From: UBA1412 sp964609795
GTDB taxonomy: Bacteria > Verrucomicrobiota > Verrucomicrobiia > Limisphaerales > UBA1412
Assembly: GCA_964609795.1 (NCBI GenBank)
Contig: CAZSTC010000046.1
Coordinates: forward strand, 1-16,622
Length of the DNA stretch: 16,622 nt
Direction of reading: 5' to 3'
Below the pieces are notes generated by a model. The model ran no database searches. It saw nothing but the letters and a program-made list of their open reading frames with translations, and was not told the DNA's origin. Positions within the stretch are counted from its first letter, which is position 1; each line of letters begins with the position of its first letter. The position numbers and the translations under genes were made by a program. Below are positions 1 through 7,453 of this stretch, piece by piece.

Positions 1-38
1 GCACATTCGCCTCTCCGAGGCGTGTGCCCTCCGGGCAC
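1..38. repeat. Two overlapping hairpins with TCC loops
   Basis: Arm CGCCTC (8-13), loop TCC, arm GAGGCG (17-22) form one hairpin, extended outward by GCACA (1-5) against TGTGC (23-27) with a two-base bulge. A second perfect hairpin, GTGCCC-TCC-GGGCAC, lies at 24-38 and shares bases 24-27 with the first, so the two cannot form fully together. No T tract follows, so this is not a clear intrinsic terminator. It could be the 3' end of a transcript from left of the window or a REP-like palindrome pair. Confidence 0.6.
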
Positions 39-95
39 GAAGACAGATGAGCACGGAGACGGATGGACGTGAAGACACAAAAGCTCTGGGCACGC

Positions 96-127
96 AAGGC
101 AGATGGGGAAAAAGGCAGATGGGGAAA
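96..127. repeat. Tandem repeat, 2 x 16 bp
   Basis: The 16-base unit AAGGCAGATGGGGAAA occurs twice back to back, at 96-111 and 112-127, without mismatch. It lies in the gene-free stretch downstream of birA. No function is visible. Confidence 0.85.
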
Positions 128-138
128 AAGTCGCGGGG

Positions 139-175
139 TATGAGATGGGTGTGCTTCGCATACCTCAAGAATGCG
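139..175. repeat. 37-bp dispersed direct repeat, copy 1
   Basis: This segment matches 277-313 at 33 of 37 positions with no gap. It contains a small inverted repeat, GGTGTGC-TTC-GCATACC (148-164), perfect apart from one G/T wobble. Both copies end in TCAAGAATGCG. The pair looks like an intergenic REP-type element rather than coding sequence. Confidence 0.8.
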
Positions 176-228
176 CAAACTATCGGAAGCGGGGAAATTG
201 TTTTAGTCCAGATGACGCAGCATCAACC

Positions 229-255
229 GCAGATTCGCGCAGATTTGCACAGATT
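229..255. repeat. AGATT motif phased at 10 bp
   Basis: AGATT occurs at 231, 241 and 251, an exact ten-base period, preceded by GC, GC and AC. Phased GCAGATT-like runs are, as I recall, common between genes in Bacteroidota and Verrucomicrobiota. That is background knowledge and not a match I could test. Confidence 0.65.
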
Positions 256-276
256 ATTCAAGGTGCGACCCCGGGC

Positions 277-313
277 TATGAGATGGGTATGCTCCGCAGA
301 CATCAAGAATGCG
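277..313. repeat. 37-bp dispersed direct repeat, copy 2
   Basis: Second copy of the element at 139-175, with four substitutions. The internal inverted repeat (GGTATGC, loop TCC, GCAGACA) is degraded here, so copy 1 is the better-preserved palindrome. Nothing else is recognised between 1 and 339 apart from the repeats listed. Confidence 0.8.
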
Positions 314-339
314 GATCCTTAGGATGGTGGGGGGATATA

Positions 340-1116
340 TCAGGCTTTTTCGAGCCAGACGTCGCCGACGTAATACTCGCGGAGCTTATTGTCATCGCCC
401 ACCAGGTAGAGAGCGCCATCGGGGCCGACGCCTTTGATGGTCCCGAAGGTGAGGCTGTGCTCGGTCTGGAGCCGGACGCGTTCGCCTTTGTAGAGGAGGA
501 AGCTGTCGTAGGTGGAGGCGATCATCGGGAATCCCTTTTTGAAAAAGAGGTCGTACTGCTCAAAGAAGAGATTGAGATACTGACGGAGGAAGCGGTCGCG
601 AGAGGGCCGTTTATTGGGAGGAAGGAGCTGGGTCAGGGAGATTGCGGGCTGGTCAATGGTTTCCAGGTCCGAATCGCGCATATTTAGATTAACGCCCAGG
701 CCCAGGACGATGCCGAGTCTGCCCATGGGCATGGGGATGGATTCGGCGAGGATGCCGGCGATTTTTTTTCTCTCGATCAGGACATCATTGGGCCACTTGA
801 TTTCGGGTTTGAGGCCCATTTTTTCCAGGAGGAGGCAGAGGGTGACGCCCGTGTAATGGGTCATGGCCGAGTGAGCCGAGTTTTTAGAAAAGGGGATATT
901 GGGTTTAAGGACCAGTGTCAGGAAGAGATTGCCCTGGAGGGAATACCAGGAGCGCCCGCCGCGGCCACGGCCTGATGTCTGAGAATCGGCAACGACGGCT
1001 GTGCGGTCCATGAGTTCATTGAAACGCTCTTTTGCGAAGAGGTTGGTGGAATCAATGACACTGAGCTTGAGTATATTGAGGTTAGCGTCGGATTCGGAAA
1101 GAGGCTCGTCACTCAT
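340..1116 (-). CDS. birA: Biotin--[acetyl-CoA-carboxylase] ligase
   Basis: Cytoplasmic enzyme that makes biotinyl-5'-AMP from biotin and ATP and transfers biotin to the target lysine of carrier domains. The 258-residue protein shows the family signatures in order: STN near residue 23, the adenylate-binding loop SGRGRGGRSW at 48-57, KWPND at 107-111 followed by KKIAGILAE at 117-125, and GLGVNLN near 139. A small C-terminal domain follows. There is no N-terminal helix-turn-helix, so it is a monofunctional (class I) ligase and not the bifunctional BirA repressor. It lies 124 bases downstream of oadA on the same strand, and the biotinyl domain of OadA is its obvious substrate. The ATG at 1116 gives a full-length N terminus. 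No clear terminator follows. Confidence 0.93.
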   Translation of the reverse strand: MSDEPLSESDANLNILKLSVIDSTNLFAKERFNELMDRTAVVADSQTSGRGRGGRSWYSLQGNLFLTLVLKPNIPFSKNSAHSAMTHYTGVTLCLLLEKMGLKPEIKWPNDVLIERKKIAGILAESIPMPMGRLGIVLGLGVNLNMRDSDLETIDQPAISLTQLLPPNKRPSRDRFLRQYLNLFFEQYDLFFKKGFPMIASTYDSFLLYKGERVRLQTEHSLTFGTIKGVGPDGALYLVGDDNKLREYYVGDVWLEKA

Positions 1117-1240
1117 AAATCAGTAAATAGCACACGCAAGAGACGTGCCAGACTCATCGGTAAGATGAAAAATCCGGGTGAAAAACTTGTCGCCTGTCGG
1201 TTCAGTCACTATTTGTTTTCGTTATAATCCGGCTATGCGA

Positions 1241-3073
1241 TTAACCCAATACTTTCGCAACCAACTGTTCGGAGACGATTTGAACGCCCTGGGTGACGTT
1301 GACTTCAGTCAGGGTGCCGTCATGGGGAGCGGTGATGGGGGTTTCCATTTTCATGGATTCGACGACGAGGATGACTTCGCCCTGTTTGACATGAGCGCCG
1401 ACGGTTTTCTCGATTCGCAGGACGAGGCCCGGGAGCTGAGATTTGATCTCAGTGAGGGTCAGCTTGGAGGTGGTATCGGCTGCGGCCTCGCTCGTGATCC
1501 CATTGGCTTCCTTGACGTTGACCTGGAAAGTCTTGCCGTTGACGATGGCATTGGAGCCATCAAAGCGGACATTGTAGTTCTGGCCGTTTACGGCGACGTC
1601 GTAGGCGTTTGGAGGCGGAGGGGTGGCTTTGGCGGCCGTTTTCGGGGTTGCGGCGGCGGCTTTTTTATCTTCTTCGGATATTTTGCGGACGCCGACGGTG
1701 CCTTTGCCCTGGAGGAAGGCGATTCCCTTATCTTCGCAGGCGGCGACGATGAAGAGGTTTTCATCGGTGACCGGGAGTTTTTCCTTTTCGAGGGCTTCGC
1801 GGGCGGCTTTGAGGCCTTTCTTGGGATCGGTTTCCAGAGCGGAAAGGTGATCGGTCGTGGGGAGCTTGCCCATCTGATCGGATGCAATTTTGACGACTTC
1901 CGGATCAGGCGGAACGGGTGTTTTGCCGAAATAGCCCAGAACCATATTGCCGTAACCCTCGGCGATTTTCTTCCAGGGACCGAACATGACGTTGTTGAAG
2001 GCCTGCTGGAAATAGAACTGGGAGACCGGGGTGACGGAGGTGCCGAAACCGCCTTTGCGGACGGCTTCGCCCATGGCGTCGATGAAGAGGGGATATTTAT
2101 CCATGAGGTTGTTATCCCGGAGCATTTGGGTATTGGCCGTAAGGGCGCCGCCGGGCATCGGGAAGAAGGGGATGACGGGCTCGACTTTGGTCGCTTCGGG
2201 CGGGATGAAGTAATCCCTCATGGTTTCTTTGAACATTTCGGAGAGCTCGAAAATTTTATCGATGTTGATGTCCAAAGTATAGTTGGTGCCGCGCAGGGCG
2301 TGCCACATCGTGATGACGTCGGGCTGGCTGGTGCCGCCGGAGACGGGAGAGAGGCTCAGATCGATCTGGCTGACGCCTGCTTCGATGGCGGCCATGTAGG
2401 AGACGGTGCCGGTGCCGGCGGTTTCATGGGAGTGGAAGACGATGTGTGCCTCCTCACCCAGGAGCTTGCGGGCCATTTTGATGGTTTCATGGACCTTATG
2501 GGGGCAGGAAGTCCCGGAGGCGTCTTTGAAGACGACGCTGTGATAGGGGATGCCGGCATCGAGGATGCTGCGGAGTGTTTTTTCGTAGAAGGGGACATCG
2601 TGCGCGCCGGTGCATCCGGGAGGCAGCTCCATCATGGTGACGGCGACTTCGTGTTTCAAGCCGGCGTTGTGGATACATTGCCCGCTCCAGATGAGGTTAT
2701 TGACGTCGTTGAGGGCATCGAAATTGCGGATCACCGTGATCCCATGTTTTTTGAACATTTTGGCATGGAGGTCGATGACGTCTTTAGGCTGAGCCTTCAA
2801 GGCGACGACGCTGATACCGCGGGCCAGGGTCTGCAATTCGGCATCGGGTCCAGCGGCTTTGCGGTAGCTATCCATGACATCGAAGGCATTTTCGCGGGTA
2901 TAGAAGATGGCGGATTGGAACAGGGCGCCGCCGCCGGCCTCCAGATGTTTAATACCGCATTCCTTGGAGGCATGCTCAATCAAGGGCAGGTAGTCTTTGG
3001 AAAATACTCTTGCTCCGAAGACGGATTGGAATCCATCACGGAAGGCGGTCAACATAAAGTGAATTTTTTTCAT
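1241..3073 (-). CDS. oadA: Oxaloacetate decarboxylase alpha-type biotin-dependent subunit
   Basis: Carboxyltransferase subunit that moves the carboxyl group of a 2-oxo acid (oxaloacetate in known members) to biotin at the membrane. Residues 1 to about 260 are an HMGL-like TIM barrel with RDGFQS at 12-17 (D13 metal ligand), FDALNDV near 118, K183 in FKDASG (the site of the carbamylated lysine in the family) and metal-binding HSH at 214-216. A conserved carboxylase domain follows (PMPGGALTANTQ near 305). An Ala/Pro/Lys linker at about 469-490 leads to a biotinyl domain with ESMKMET; K575 is the expected biotin site, 35 residues from the end. The usual RGQN segment of OadA and PycB is replaced by RGISVVALKA at 85-94, so substrate specificity is less certain. 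Gene order oadB-oadG-oadA with short gaps argues for a complete pump. The 3' end and the biotin motif make this a full-length gene. Confidence 0.9.
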   Translation of the reverse strand: MKKIHFMLTAFRDGFQSVFGARVFSKDYLPLIEHASKECGIKHLEAGGGALFQSAIFYTRENAFDVMDSYRKAAGPDAELQTLARGISVVALKAQPKDVIDLHAKMFKKHGITVIRNFDALNDVNNLIWSGQCIHNAGLKHEVAVTMMELPPGCTGAHDVPFYEKTLRSILDAGIPYHSVVFKDASGTSCPHKVHETIKMARKLLGEEAHIVFHSHETAGTGTVSYMAAIEAGVSQIDLSLSPVSGGTSQPDVITMWHALRGTNYTLDINIDKIFELSEMFKETMRDYFIPPEATKVEPVIPFFPMPGGALTANTQMLRDNNLMDKYPLFIDAMGEAVRKGGFGTSVTPVSQFYFQQAFNNVMFGPWKKIAEGYGNMVLGYFGKTPVPPDPEVVKIASDQMGKLPTTDHLSALETDPKKGLKAAREALEKEKLPVTDENLFIVAACEDKGIAFLQGKGTVGVRKISEEDKKAAAATPKTAAKATPPPPNAYDVAVNGQNYNVRFDGSNAIVNGKTFQVNVKEANGITSEAAADTTSKLTLTEIKSQLPGLVLRIEKTVGAHVKQGEVILVVESMKMETPITAPHDGTLTEVNVTQGVQIVSEQLVAKVLG

Positions 3074-3095
3074 GGGTTAAAATATTTAGGGGTAC

Positions 3096-3335
3096 TTATT
3101 TACTGGAGCTTTCTCGTTTTGCAACCGCGATGGCGACTGCGATTTCGGTATAGTCGGCCTCGGCTGCCGGGGGCATGATCTGCCCTGCGGGGGTACCGGG
3201 GATTGGAACTGGGTGTAATTCCTGGATGTTCAGGGCCTTAATGACCCGCCCCATCAAGCCCAGGAGGAAAGCGATAAAAAAGGCAACCACGATTGCCATG
3301 AGGTAGAGTGAGAGGATGAATTTAATCAGTACCAT
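3096..3335 (-). CDS. oadG: Oxaloacetate decarboxylase gamma-like small membrane subunit
   Basis: A 79-residue protein with one N-terminal membrane helix (about residues 3-28). A proline-rich stretch (PVPIPGTPAG) follows, then a short C-terminal helix YTEIAVAIAVAKRE. OadG family proteins are small, anchor the alpha subunit to the membrane beta subunit and end in a similar acidic/Ala-Ile helix. Sequence similarity in so short a protein is weak, but size, topology and its place between oadB (37-base gap) and oadA (22-base gap) support the call. The zinc-binding C-terminal histidines described for the Klebsiella gamma chain are not evident. Confidence 0.75.
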   Translation of the reverse strand: MVLIKFILSLYLMAIVVAFFIAFLLGLMGRVIKALNIQELHPVPIPGTPAGQIMPPAAEADYTEIAVAIAVAKRESSSK

Positions 3336-3372
3336 AAGGATAAAATAGGTAATTGTTTATGATTCTATATTG

Positions 3373-4683
3373 TTACTGAACGACATTTCCCAAAGCCTGT
3401 TGCAAGTTGATTAAAAAGCTGGAATCGGCCTTGAGGAGGCTGCAGAAGATGCCGGAGATAATAGCGGAGGTGATGACACCGCTGATGCAGCAACCCAGGG
3501 CCAGGGGCAGGATGATGGAAGAGGGATTGTCATGGCTGACGACTTTTTGTGCCACTTTGGCGGTAGTCGGGACGCAACTGACACCAGCGATACCGACAAC
3601 GGGATTCACTTTGCCTCCGGATATCCACCAGATAAAGAGGCCGCCCAGGATGCCGCCGATACCCGAGATGAGCAGAGAGAGCATTCCCAGGAGGAGAAGC
3701 GGGAGAACACGGGGATCCATAATCGTATTAACGTCGCAGAGGACGCCCAGAGTGAGACCCAGAAAGAGAGTTGCGGTATAGAGGATGGGACCGCTGACGA
3801 GGTCCTGGAGAGGTTTGACGCCTGATTCACGGATTGAAATACCGAGGAAGAGGCAGAAGATGAGGGGTGCGGCAATGGGCAAGAGCAGAGAGAGAACGAC
3901 GCACAAAATAGCCGCAACGATCATTTTCTCCATGGAGTTGTAGGCGACGGGCGGTTTGACCGGGGGAGGCATTTTGATGGCGCGCAGTTTTTTGGGGATC
4001 ATCATCTTTACCAGGTAGGGGTAGCCGCCATAGGCCAGGCCCAGGTAGAGATAGGCGACAATCGAGATGGGGACGAAAAGAGGCGGTGCCAGGACCAGAG
4101 CCGTGAAAAGCACCATGGGGCCATCAGCCCCGCCGACGACGGCGATGGCGGCGGCTTCCTGCGGTGAGAAATTGAAGAAATAGACCGCCAGAGGGAAGAC
4201 GACGAGAGTGCCCAGCTCGGCGAACATGGCAATGGTCATACACACGATCGGGCGAGCCAGCACATAACCGATATCCAGAAGGGAGCCGACTCCTAAAAAG
4301 ACAAGGCAAGCGATGAGGTTATTACTGAAAGTGAGAGAGAAAACCGGTTGAAGCCAATCAATCCCGAGAATTTTAATGGTATCAGCGGCTGCTTGTACCG
4401 GTTCGAGGCCGGCCCCTACCTGAGCTTCGAGAAAGAGGGTGCTCATTCCGTGGGGTGCATGGATACCGAGGGGGTCAAAAAACATTACCGACGCATTCAC
4501 AGTAGCCATTCCCAAGCCCATGGGAATCATAATCATGGCTTCCAGGACACCCTTTCGCCCCAAATACATCAGTGTAAACCCGAGGAGGATAAGGAAAATT
4601 CGAGTAATTGCGATTTTGGGCTCACTATGAAACAAGGTAGTAATCCCTTGAAAAACATCAGGAAAGACTTCAATAAAAGACAT
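3373..4683 (-). CDS. oadB: Oxaloacetate decarboxylase beta subunit (Na+ pump)
   Basis: Integral membrane subunit that decarboxylates carboxybiotin and couples this to Na+ export. The 436-residue protein is strongly hydrophobic along most of its length. It carries the family hallmark GGADGP at 184-189, with D187 matching the essential aspartate (D203 in Klebsiella), and NPVVGIAGVSC from 360, with N360 and S369 matching the conserved Asn and Ser of the other core helix. The usual GVSAVPMAARV is GVSCVPTTAKV here. It is the first gene of the oadB-oadG-oadA-birA block, so the promoter should lie in 4684-4844, where I could not pick a convincing sigma-70 site. No Shine-Dalgarno sequence is obvious before the ATG at 4683. 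Related beta subunits serve glutaconyl-CoA and methylmalonyl-CoA decarboxylases, but the alpha subunit here points to a 2-oxo acid. Confidence 0.93.
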   Translation of the reverse strand: MSFIEVFPDVFQGITTLFHSEPKIAITRIFLILLGFTLMYLGRKGVLEAMIMIPMGLGMATVNASVMFFDPLGIHAPHGMSTLFLEAQVGAGLEPVQAAADTIKILGIDWLQPVFSLTFSNNLIACLVFLGVGSLLDIGYVLARPIVCMTIAMFAELGTLVVFPLAVYFFNFSPQEAAAIAVVGGADGPMVLFTALVLAPPLFVPISIVAYLYLGLAYGGYPYLVKMMIPKKLRAIKMPPPVKPPVAYNSMEKMIVAAILCVVLSLLLPIAAPLIFCLFLGISIRESGVKPLQDLVSGPILYTATLFLGLTLGVLCDVNTIMDPRVLPLLLLGMLSLLISGIGGILGGLFIWWISGGKVNPVVGIAGVSCVPTTAKVAQKVVSHDNPSSIILPLALGCCISGVITSAIISGIFCSLLKADSSFLINLQQALGNVVQ

Positions 4684-4832
4684 AAAGTTTTCAACGTTTA
4701 TGCTGCCTTTTTCAGGTTACCCATCCCGAAGGACGTTTGAAATTCAAGCAACGCTTCTCTTATCAAAAACCAATTAGTTATGAAAGTAAAGTTTTTTTTG
4801 AGAAAAGGGGGATTTGTTGAAAAAATGGAACA

Positions 4833-4856
4833 GGAAAGGGCCTCTTAGAGAGGCGG
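4833..4856. repeat. Island-border direct repeat, left copy
   Basis: Matches 9081-9104 at 20 of 24 positions, with the last 12 bases (TTAGAGAGGCGG) identical. In both copies it covers the stop codon and final PPL codons of a minus-strand gene. This copy also contains a perfect inverted repeat, GCCTCT-TAG-AGAGGC, at 4840-4854. The two copies bracket the low-GC segment. Confidence 0.6.
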
Positions 4857-6851
4857 TGTTTGAGATGATTTGGACAACTCGGGAGACTCAACAGAAGCCA
4901 CATAAGAGGTAACACTTTTGGGTTTGTCGGTCTGATTCCACCGTACAGATTTGAGCAGCCAAGTGCTATTCATATAGCCTAGATGTTCTTTGGCAATCAT
5001 CGCTAAGAATACGACTTGATACCCGGTTTGATATACTTTTTTGTGAGGTCCTTTAAAACGGATTTTCCATCCGTTTTTAGTAAAGGAAATGGATTCACGC
5101 ACTAGATATTCCACACCAATCTTGGCGCGGATTACCTCTGGGGGTGCTTTAAGGAAATCTGGTTCCCCCGCTTGCGACATCGTTTGAATGAGGGTTTGGT
5201 TTGCCTCGATTTCAAGCTCCAGAAAATCAACATTGTGGAGAAATACGGTGACAATTGGACTTGATGCACCACTTTCTTTATCCCAGCCAAGGCCATCAAA
5301 ATATGTTTCGTTTTTCCCGGGCTGTTGGTAATGCTGTGACGATACCTGAGTATTTAGACCAACAGAAGTCTGCCAGCTTGGACCATGTTCTACAACGTGC
5401 AGGGATAAGATAGTATCTGCCAGGAGCCAACCCAAGAAGATTACCCCAAGGAGGGTGGCTAACTCGGGCTTTTTTATCCGCTGAAGTCCATACCGATAAA
5501 AGGCAAAAATAGCTACTGCAAAAGCTGGGGCAAAATCCAACATGTAGCGGGAGGTGATGACCGGTGTCCAAAGATAGAAATAAACCAATGGCACAACGGC
5601 CAAAAAGCTCCAAAGAGTCAAATACGCCACTTCAGCGAGATATGAATAAGTTAAAGTGTTATCAAAAAATAATTTCTGTACTCTTTGCTTTCTTAGACCC
5701 AGAGTCAGTCCTCCCGCAATGAAACCACACAATACCAAGCCGAGAACCGACATATCATACGTTCTCAAGTATGTCTCCCTCCAGCGAAAGGTTTTTGATT
5801 GACCTGGAAATAAATTCTGTTCATACCAATTGCCGTTGTTGTATTTCGCTGGCAGAAAAAGCATCCCAAAAAGTTCTTTGCTTGCTGAGACCACTGATTC
5901 ATTTTCATAGGGGTAGTCAAACCTGGTTGAATACATCGAACCAAACATTGCGTCTCCCCATTGCACATTAAGCTTGTGGCCAAACTCAAACCCGTTGTCA
6001 AACCTCTGCAAGTTTGTGAGAAAAAGTAATCCTCCTCCTAGGATAAAAAGAATTGGTCCCATAAGCCATGAATAACTTTGAAAACCATAGCGCAATGGAC
6101 AATTCTTTTGAGTTTCTACTTGTGTCAAATACGGACGCTTTTCATAAAGCACCAGCACACTCGTCACAAGCGAGGAAAAACCATAAAAAAGTAACGTCGG
6201 ACGGATAAAAGCCCCCAATCCTGCCATTGTACAAAGAATAAGCCACCTCTTTAATTGCAGCTTGCGGATAAACCAAAGCAGAGTAAAAGCCTCTACGATT
6301 CCATACAGGTAGGTATAGGCTAAAGCTTCTTCAAAGACCATCATGCGAGAGCGTAAAAGCATAATAAACGCAGGAAAAAATAACAGCAATAGCAAACCTA
6401 TTATTTTCTGAAGATAAACGTGTTGGCTGGTATTTAGCAACGCGCCAAAGGACGTGCTGGCTTGTTCAATTTCTTGGTGTATTAATACGCGATAGCCCCA
6501 GAAGGCTGCGCAGAAAATCCAGAAGCCTAATACCAGCCGATTCGGGGCTGCGTCATATCCACATGCGCACGCTAGCCATTCAAAAGGCAATCGCAAGAAG
6601 GGCACACCCAATCCCCATACTTGTTGAACACCACCGCCCGACCATGCATTATCGTGCTGAAGGTCACTGAGCGTATTACTCAAACATAAACGTCCATCCA
6701 TCAAGGCATTGATCTGAGGACGATACCAATCAGTAATAGAATACCACAGCCCCCACCCCGGTACTAGTTTCGATAGTACCAATACCAAGAAAGTTAAAAC
6801 AGTGGACCAATATATGCCTCTCCATTCAAATTTTTTCCAATTATTACTCAA
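4845..6851 (-). CDS. Multi-pass membrane protein, possibly GT-C glycosyltransferase-like
   Basis: A 668-residue protein with about eleven hydrophobic segments between residue 14 and about 490, then a soluble C-terminal part of about 170 residues. After the first helix comes a loop with RPQINALMDG, then LQHDNAW and GGVQQVWGLGVPFLRLPFE. An acidic residue in the first large extracytoplasmic loop is typical of GT-C enzymes such as ArnT and PMT, so a lipid-sugar glycosyltransferase is possible, but I do not recognise a named family. The gene is AT-rich compared with oadB and the pit genes and sits at the left end of the low-GC island. It is followed by 161 bases before oadB and preceded by a very AT-rich spacer that should contain its promoter. 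It ends in TPPL, sharing terminal DNA with the neighbouring pit gene. Confidence 0.7.
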   Translation of the reverse strand: MSNNWKKFEWRGIYWSTVLTFLVLVLSKLVPGWGLWYSITDWYRPQINALMDGRLCLSNTLSDLQHDNAWSGGGVQQVWGLGVPFLRLPFEWLACACGYDAAPNRLVLGFWIFCAAFWGYRVLIHQEIEQASTSFGALLNTSQHVYLQKIIGLLLLLFFPAFIMLLRSRMMVFEEALAYTYLYGIVEAFTLLWFIRKLQLKRWLILCTMAGLGAFIRPTLLFYGFSSLVTSVLVLYEKRPYLTQVETQKNCPLRYGFQSYSWLMGPILFILGGGLLFLTNLQRFDNGFEFGHKLNVQWGDAMFGSMYSTRFDYPYENESVVSASKELFGMLFLPAKYNNGNWYEQNLFPGQSKTFRWRETYLRTYDMSVLGLVLCGFIAGGLTLGLRKQRVQKLFFDNTLTYSYLAEVAYLTLWSFLAVVPLVYFYLWTPVITSRYMLDFAPAFAVAIFAFYRYGLQRIKKPELATLLGVIFLGWLLADTILSLHVVEHGPSWQTSVGLNTQVSSQHYQQPGKNETYFDGLGWDKESGASSPIVTVFLHNVDFLELEIEANQTLIQTMSQAGEPDFLKAPPEVIRAKIGVEYLVRESISFTKNGWKIRFKGPHKKVYQTGYQVVFLAMIAKEHLGYMNSTWLLKSVRWNQTDKPKSVTSYVASVESPELSKSSQTPPL

Positions 6852-7238
6852 AGTAAAATTTCAGAGAAGTATGTCATAGTAACACACTGGGATAGGAAAT
6901 AAGGGAAGATAAAAGTGACCGTTTGATAAAAGTGAATATTAGTATTATAAATAATTAAAAATATAAGTAGTATATTTAATGTATTATTCAAAAAAATAAA
7001 TTATAATGCATAATTCGCTAAATCCTTTAATTGCTAAAAAACTATCAAATAAAATATATCCACATCGTGCTAAACATCATCATCGATGTTTTTAGTCATA
7101 TTTACACTAAATATTCAAAATATATTATTCTTTATCTAAAATCAGTATTATGTAAACAAAAAAAACATAATAAAAAATTATTTTTAATTTTAGAAATAGA
7201 TTATTAAATAAAACTACCTATAAAAAATATAATTATTT
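6852..7238. other. Extremely AT-rich spacer without a gene
   Basis: About 390 bases made almost entirely of A and T by eye, much richer in AT than any other part of the window. No reading frame longer than about 30 codons looks real; the best plus-strand one (ATG near 7004) ends in repeated histidines and has no support. The spacer holds the hairpin at 7072-7091 and must contain the promoter of the membrane-protein gene that starts at 6851, but TATAAT-like matches are too common here to choose one. Confidence 0.8.
7072..7091. terminator. Candidate terminator of the MauE-like module
   Basis: Perfect 7-bp stem AAACATC (7072-7078) and GATGTTT (7085-7091) around a 6-base loop, with T-rich sequence after each arm on both strands. 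It lies about 150 bases beyond the stop of the minus-strand MauE-like gene. The stem is AT-rich and therefore weak, so the call is tentative. Confidence 0.35.
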
Positions 7239-7451
7239 TTATTTTTCATAAATGAAATATTTCTTAAATAAGAAAATGAAACATCCTGAAAAAATATAAA
7301 AAATGAGATATTTCATAGTCATGTCAGCGAAAGATTCAGAAATATGCAAAAAACTAGTTAATTCACCTAAACAGTGACAGGGATGTTGCCATCCGATAAA
7401 CCATAATCCGAGTCTATATAACGTAAACACAGTTGCCAACCAACCGACCAA
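7239..7451 (-). CDS. MauE/DoxX-like membrane protein, C-terminal part (frame-shifted)
   Basis: This 70-residue frame (TTG at 7451 is only its first possible start) is the continuation of the gene that begins at 7711. It has the helix LATVFTLYRLGLWFIGW, then PCHCLG with a CxC pair, and a final helix. Read upstream of the TTG, the frame remains open as KVLSIIL before LVGW. Joined to the upstream part by a -1 shift at the U-rich run (7478-7493), it gives a protein of about 157 residues with four membrane helices. This matches the MauE/DoxX-like redox-associated proteins, in which the motif order 'helix, LYRLGLWWIGW, PC.CLG, helix' is familiar. MauE is needed for disulfide-rich methylamine dehydrogenase light-chain assembly; the partner here is presumably different. 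Confidence 0.7.
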   Translation of the reverse strand: MVGWLATVFTLYRLGLWFIGWQHPCHCLGELTSFLHISESFADMTMKYLIFYIFSGCFIFLFKKYFIYEK

Positions 7452-7453
7452 TA

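Noticed and set aside
47..322. A 91-codon plus-strand frame with an internal peptide repeat
   Set aside because: The peptide repeat only reflects the 37-bp DNA repeat; there is no ribosome binding site and no protein character.
1..339. CRISPR array
   Set aside because: Only two copies of the 37-bp repeat, with mismatches and a 101-base interval, and no cas genes.
1178..3178. A 666-codon plus-strand open frame
   Set aside because: It lies opposite oadA, which has unmistakable catalytic and biotin motifs. The plus-strand product is a low-complexity Gly/Asp/Phe-rich sequence typical of the reverse of a GC-rich codon pattern.
7004..7095. 29-codon plus-strand frame ending in repeated histidines
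   Set aside because: It arises from CAT repeats that form the hairpin in the AT-rich spacer; too short and unsupported.
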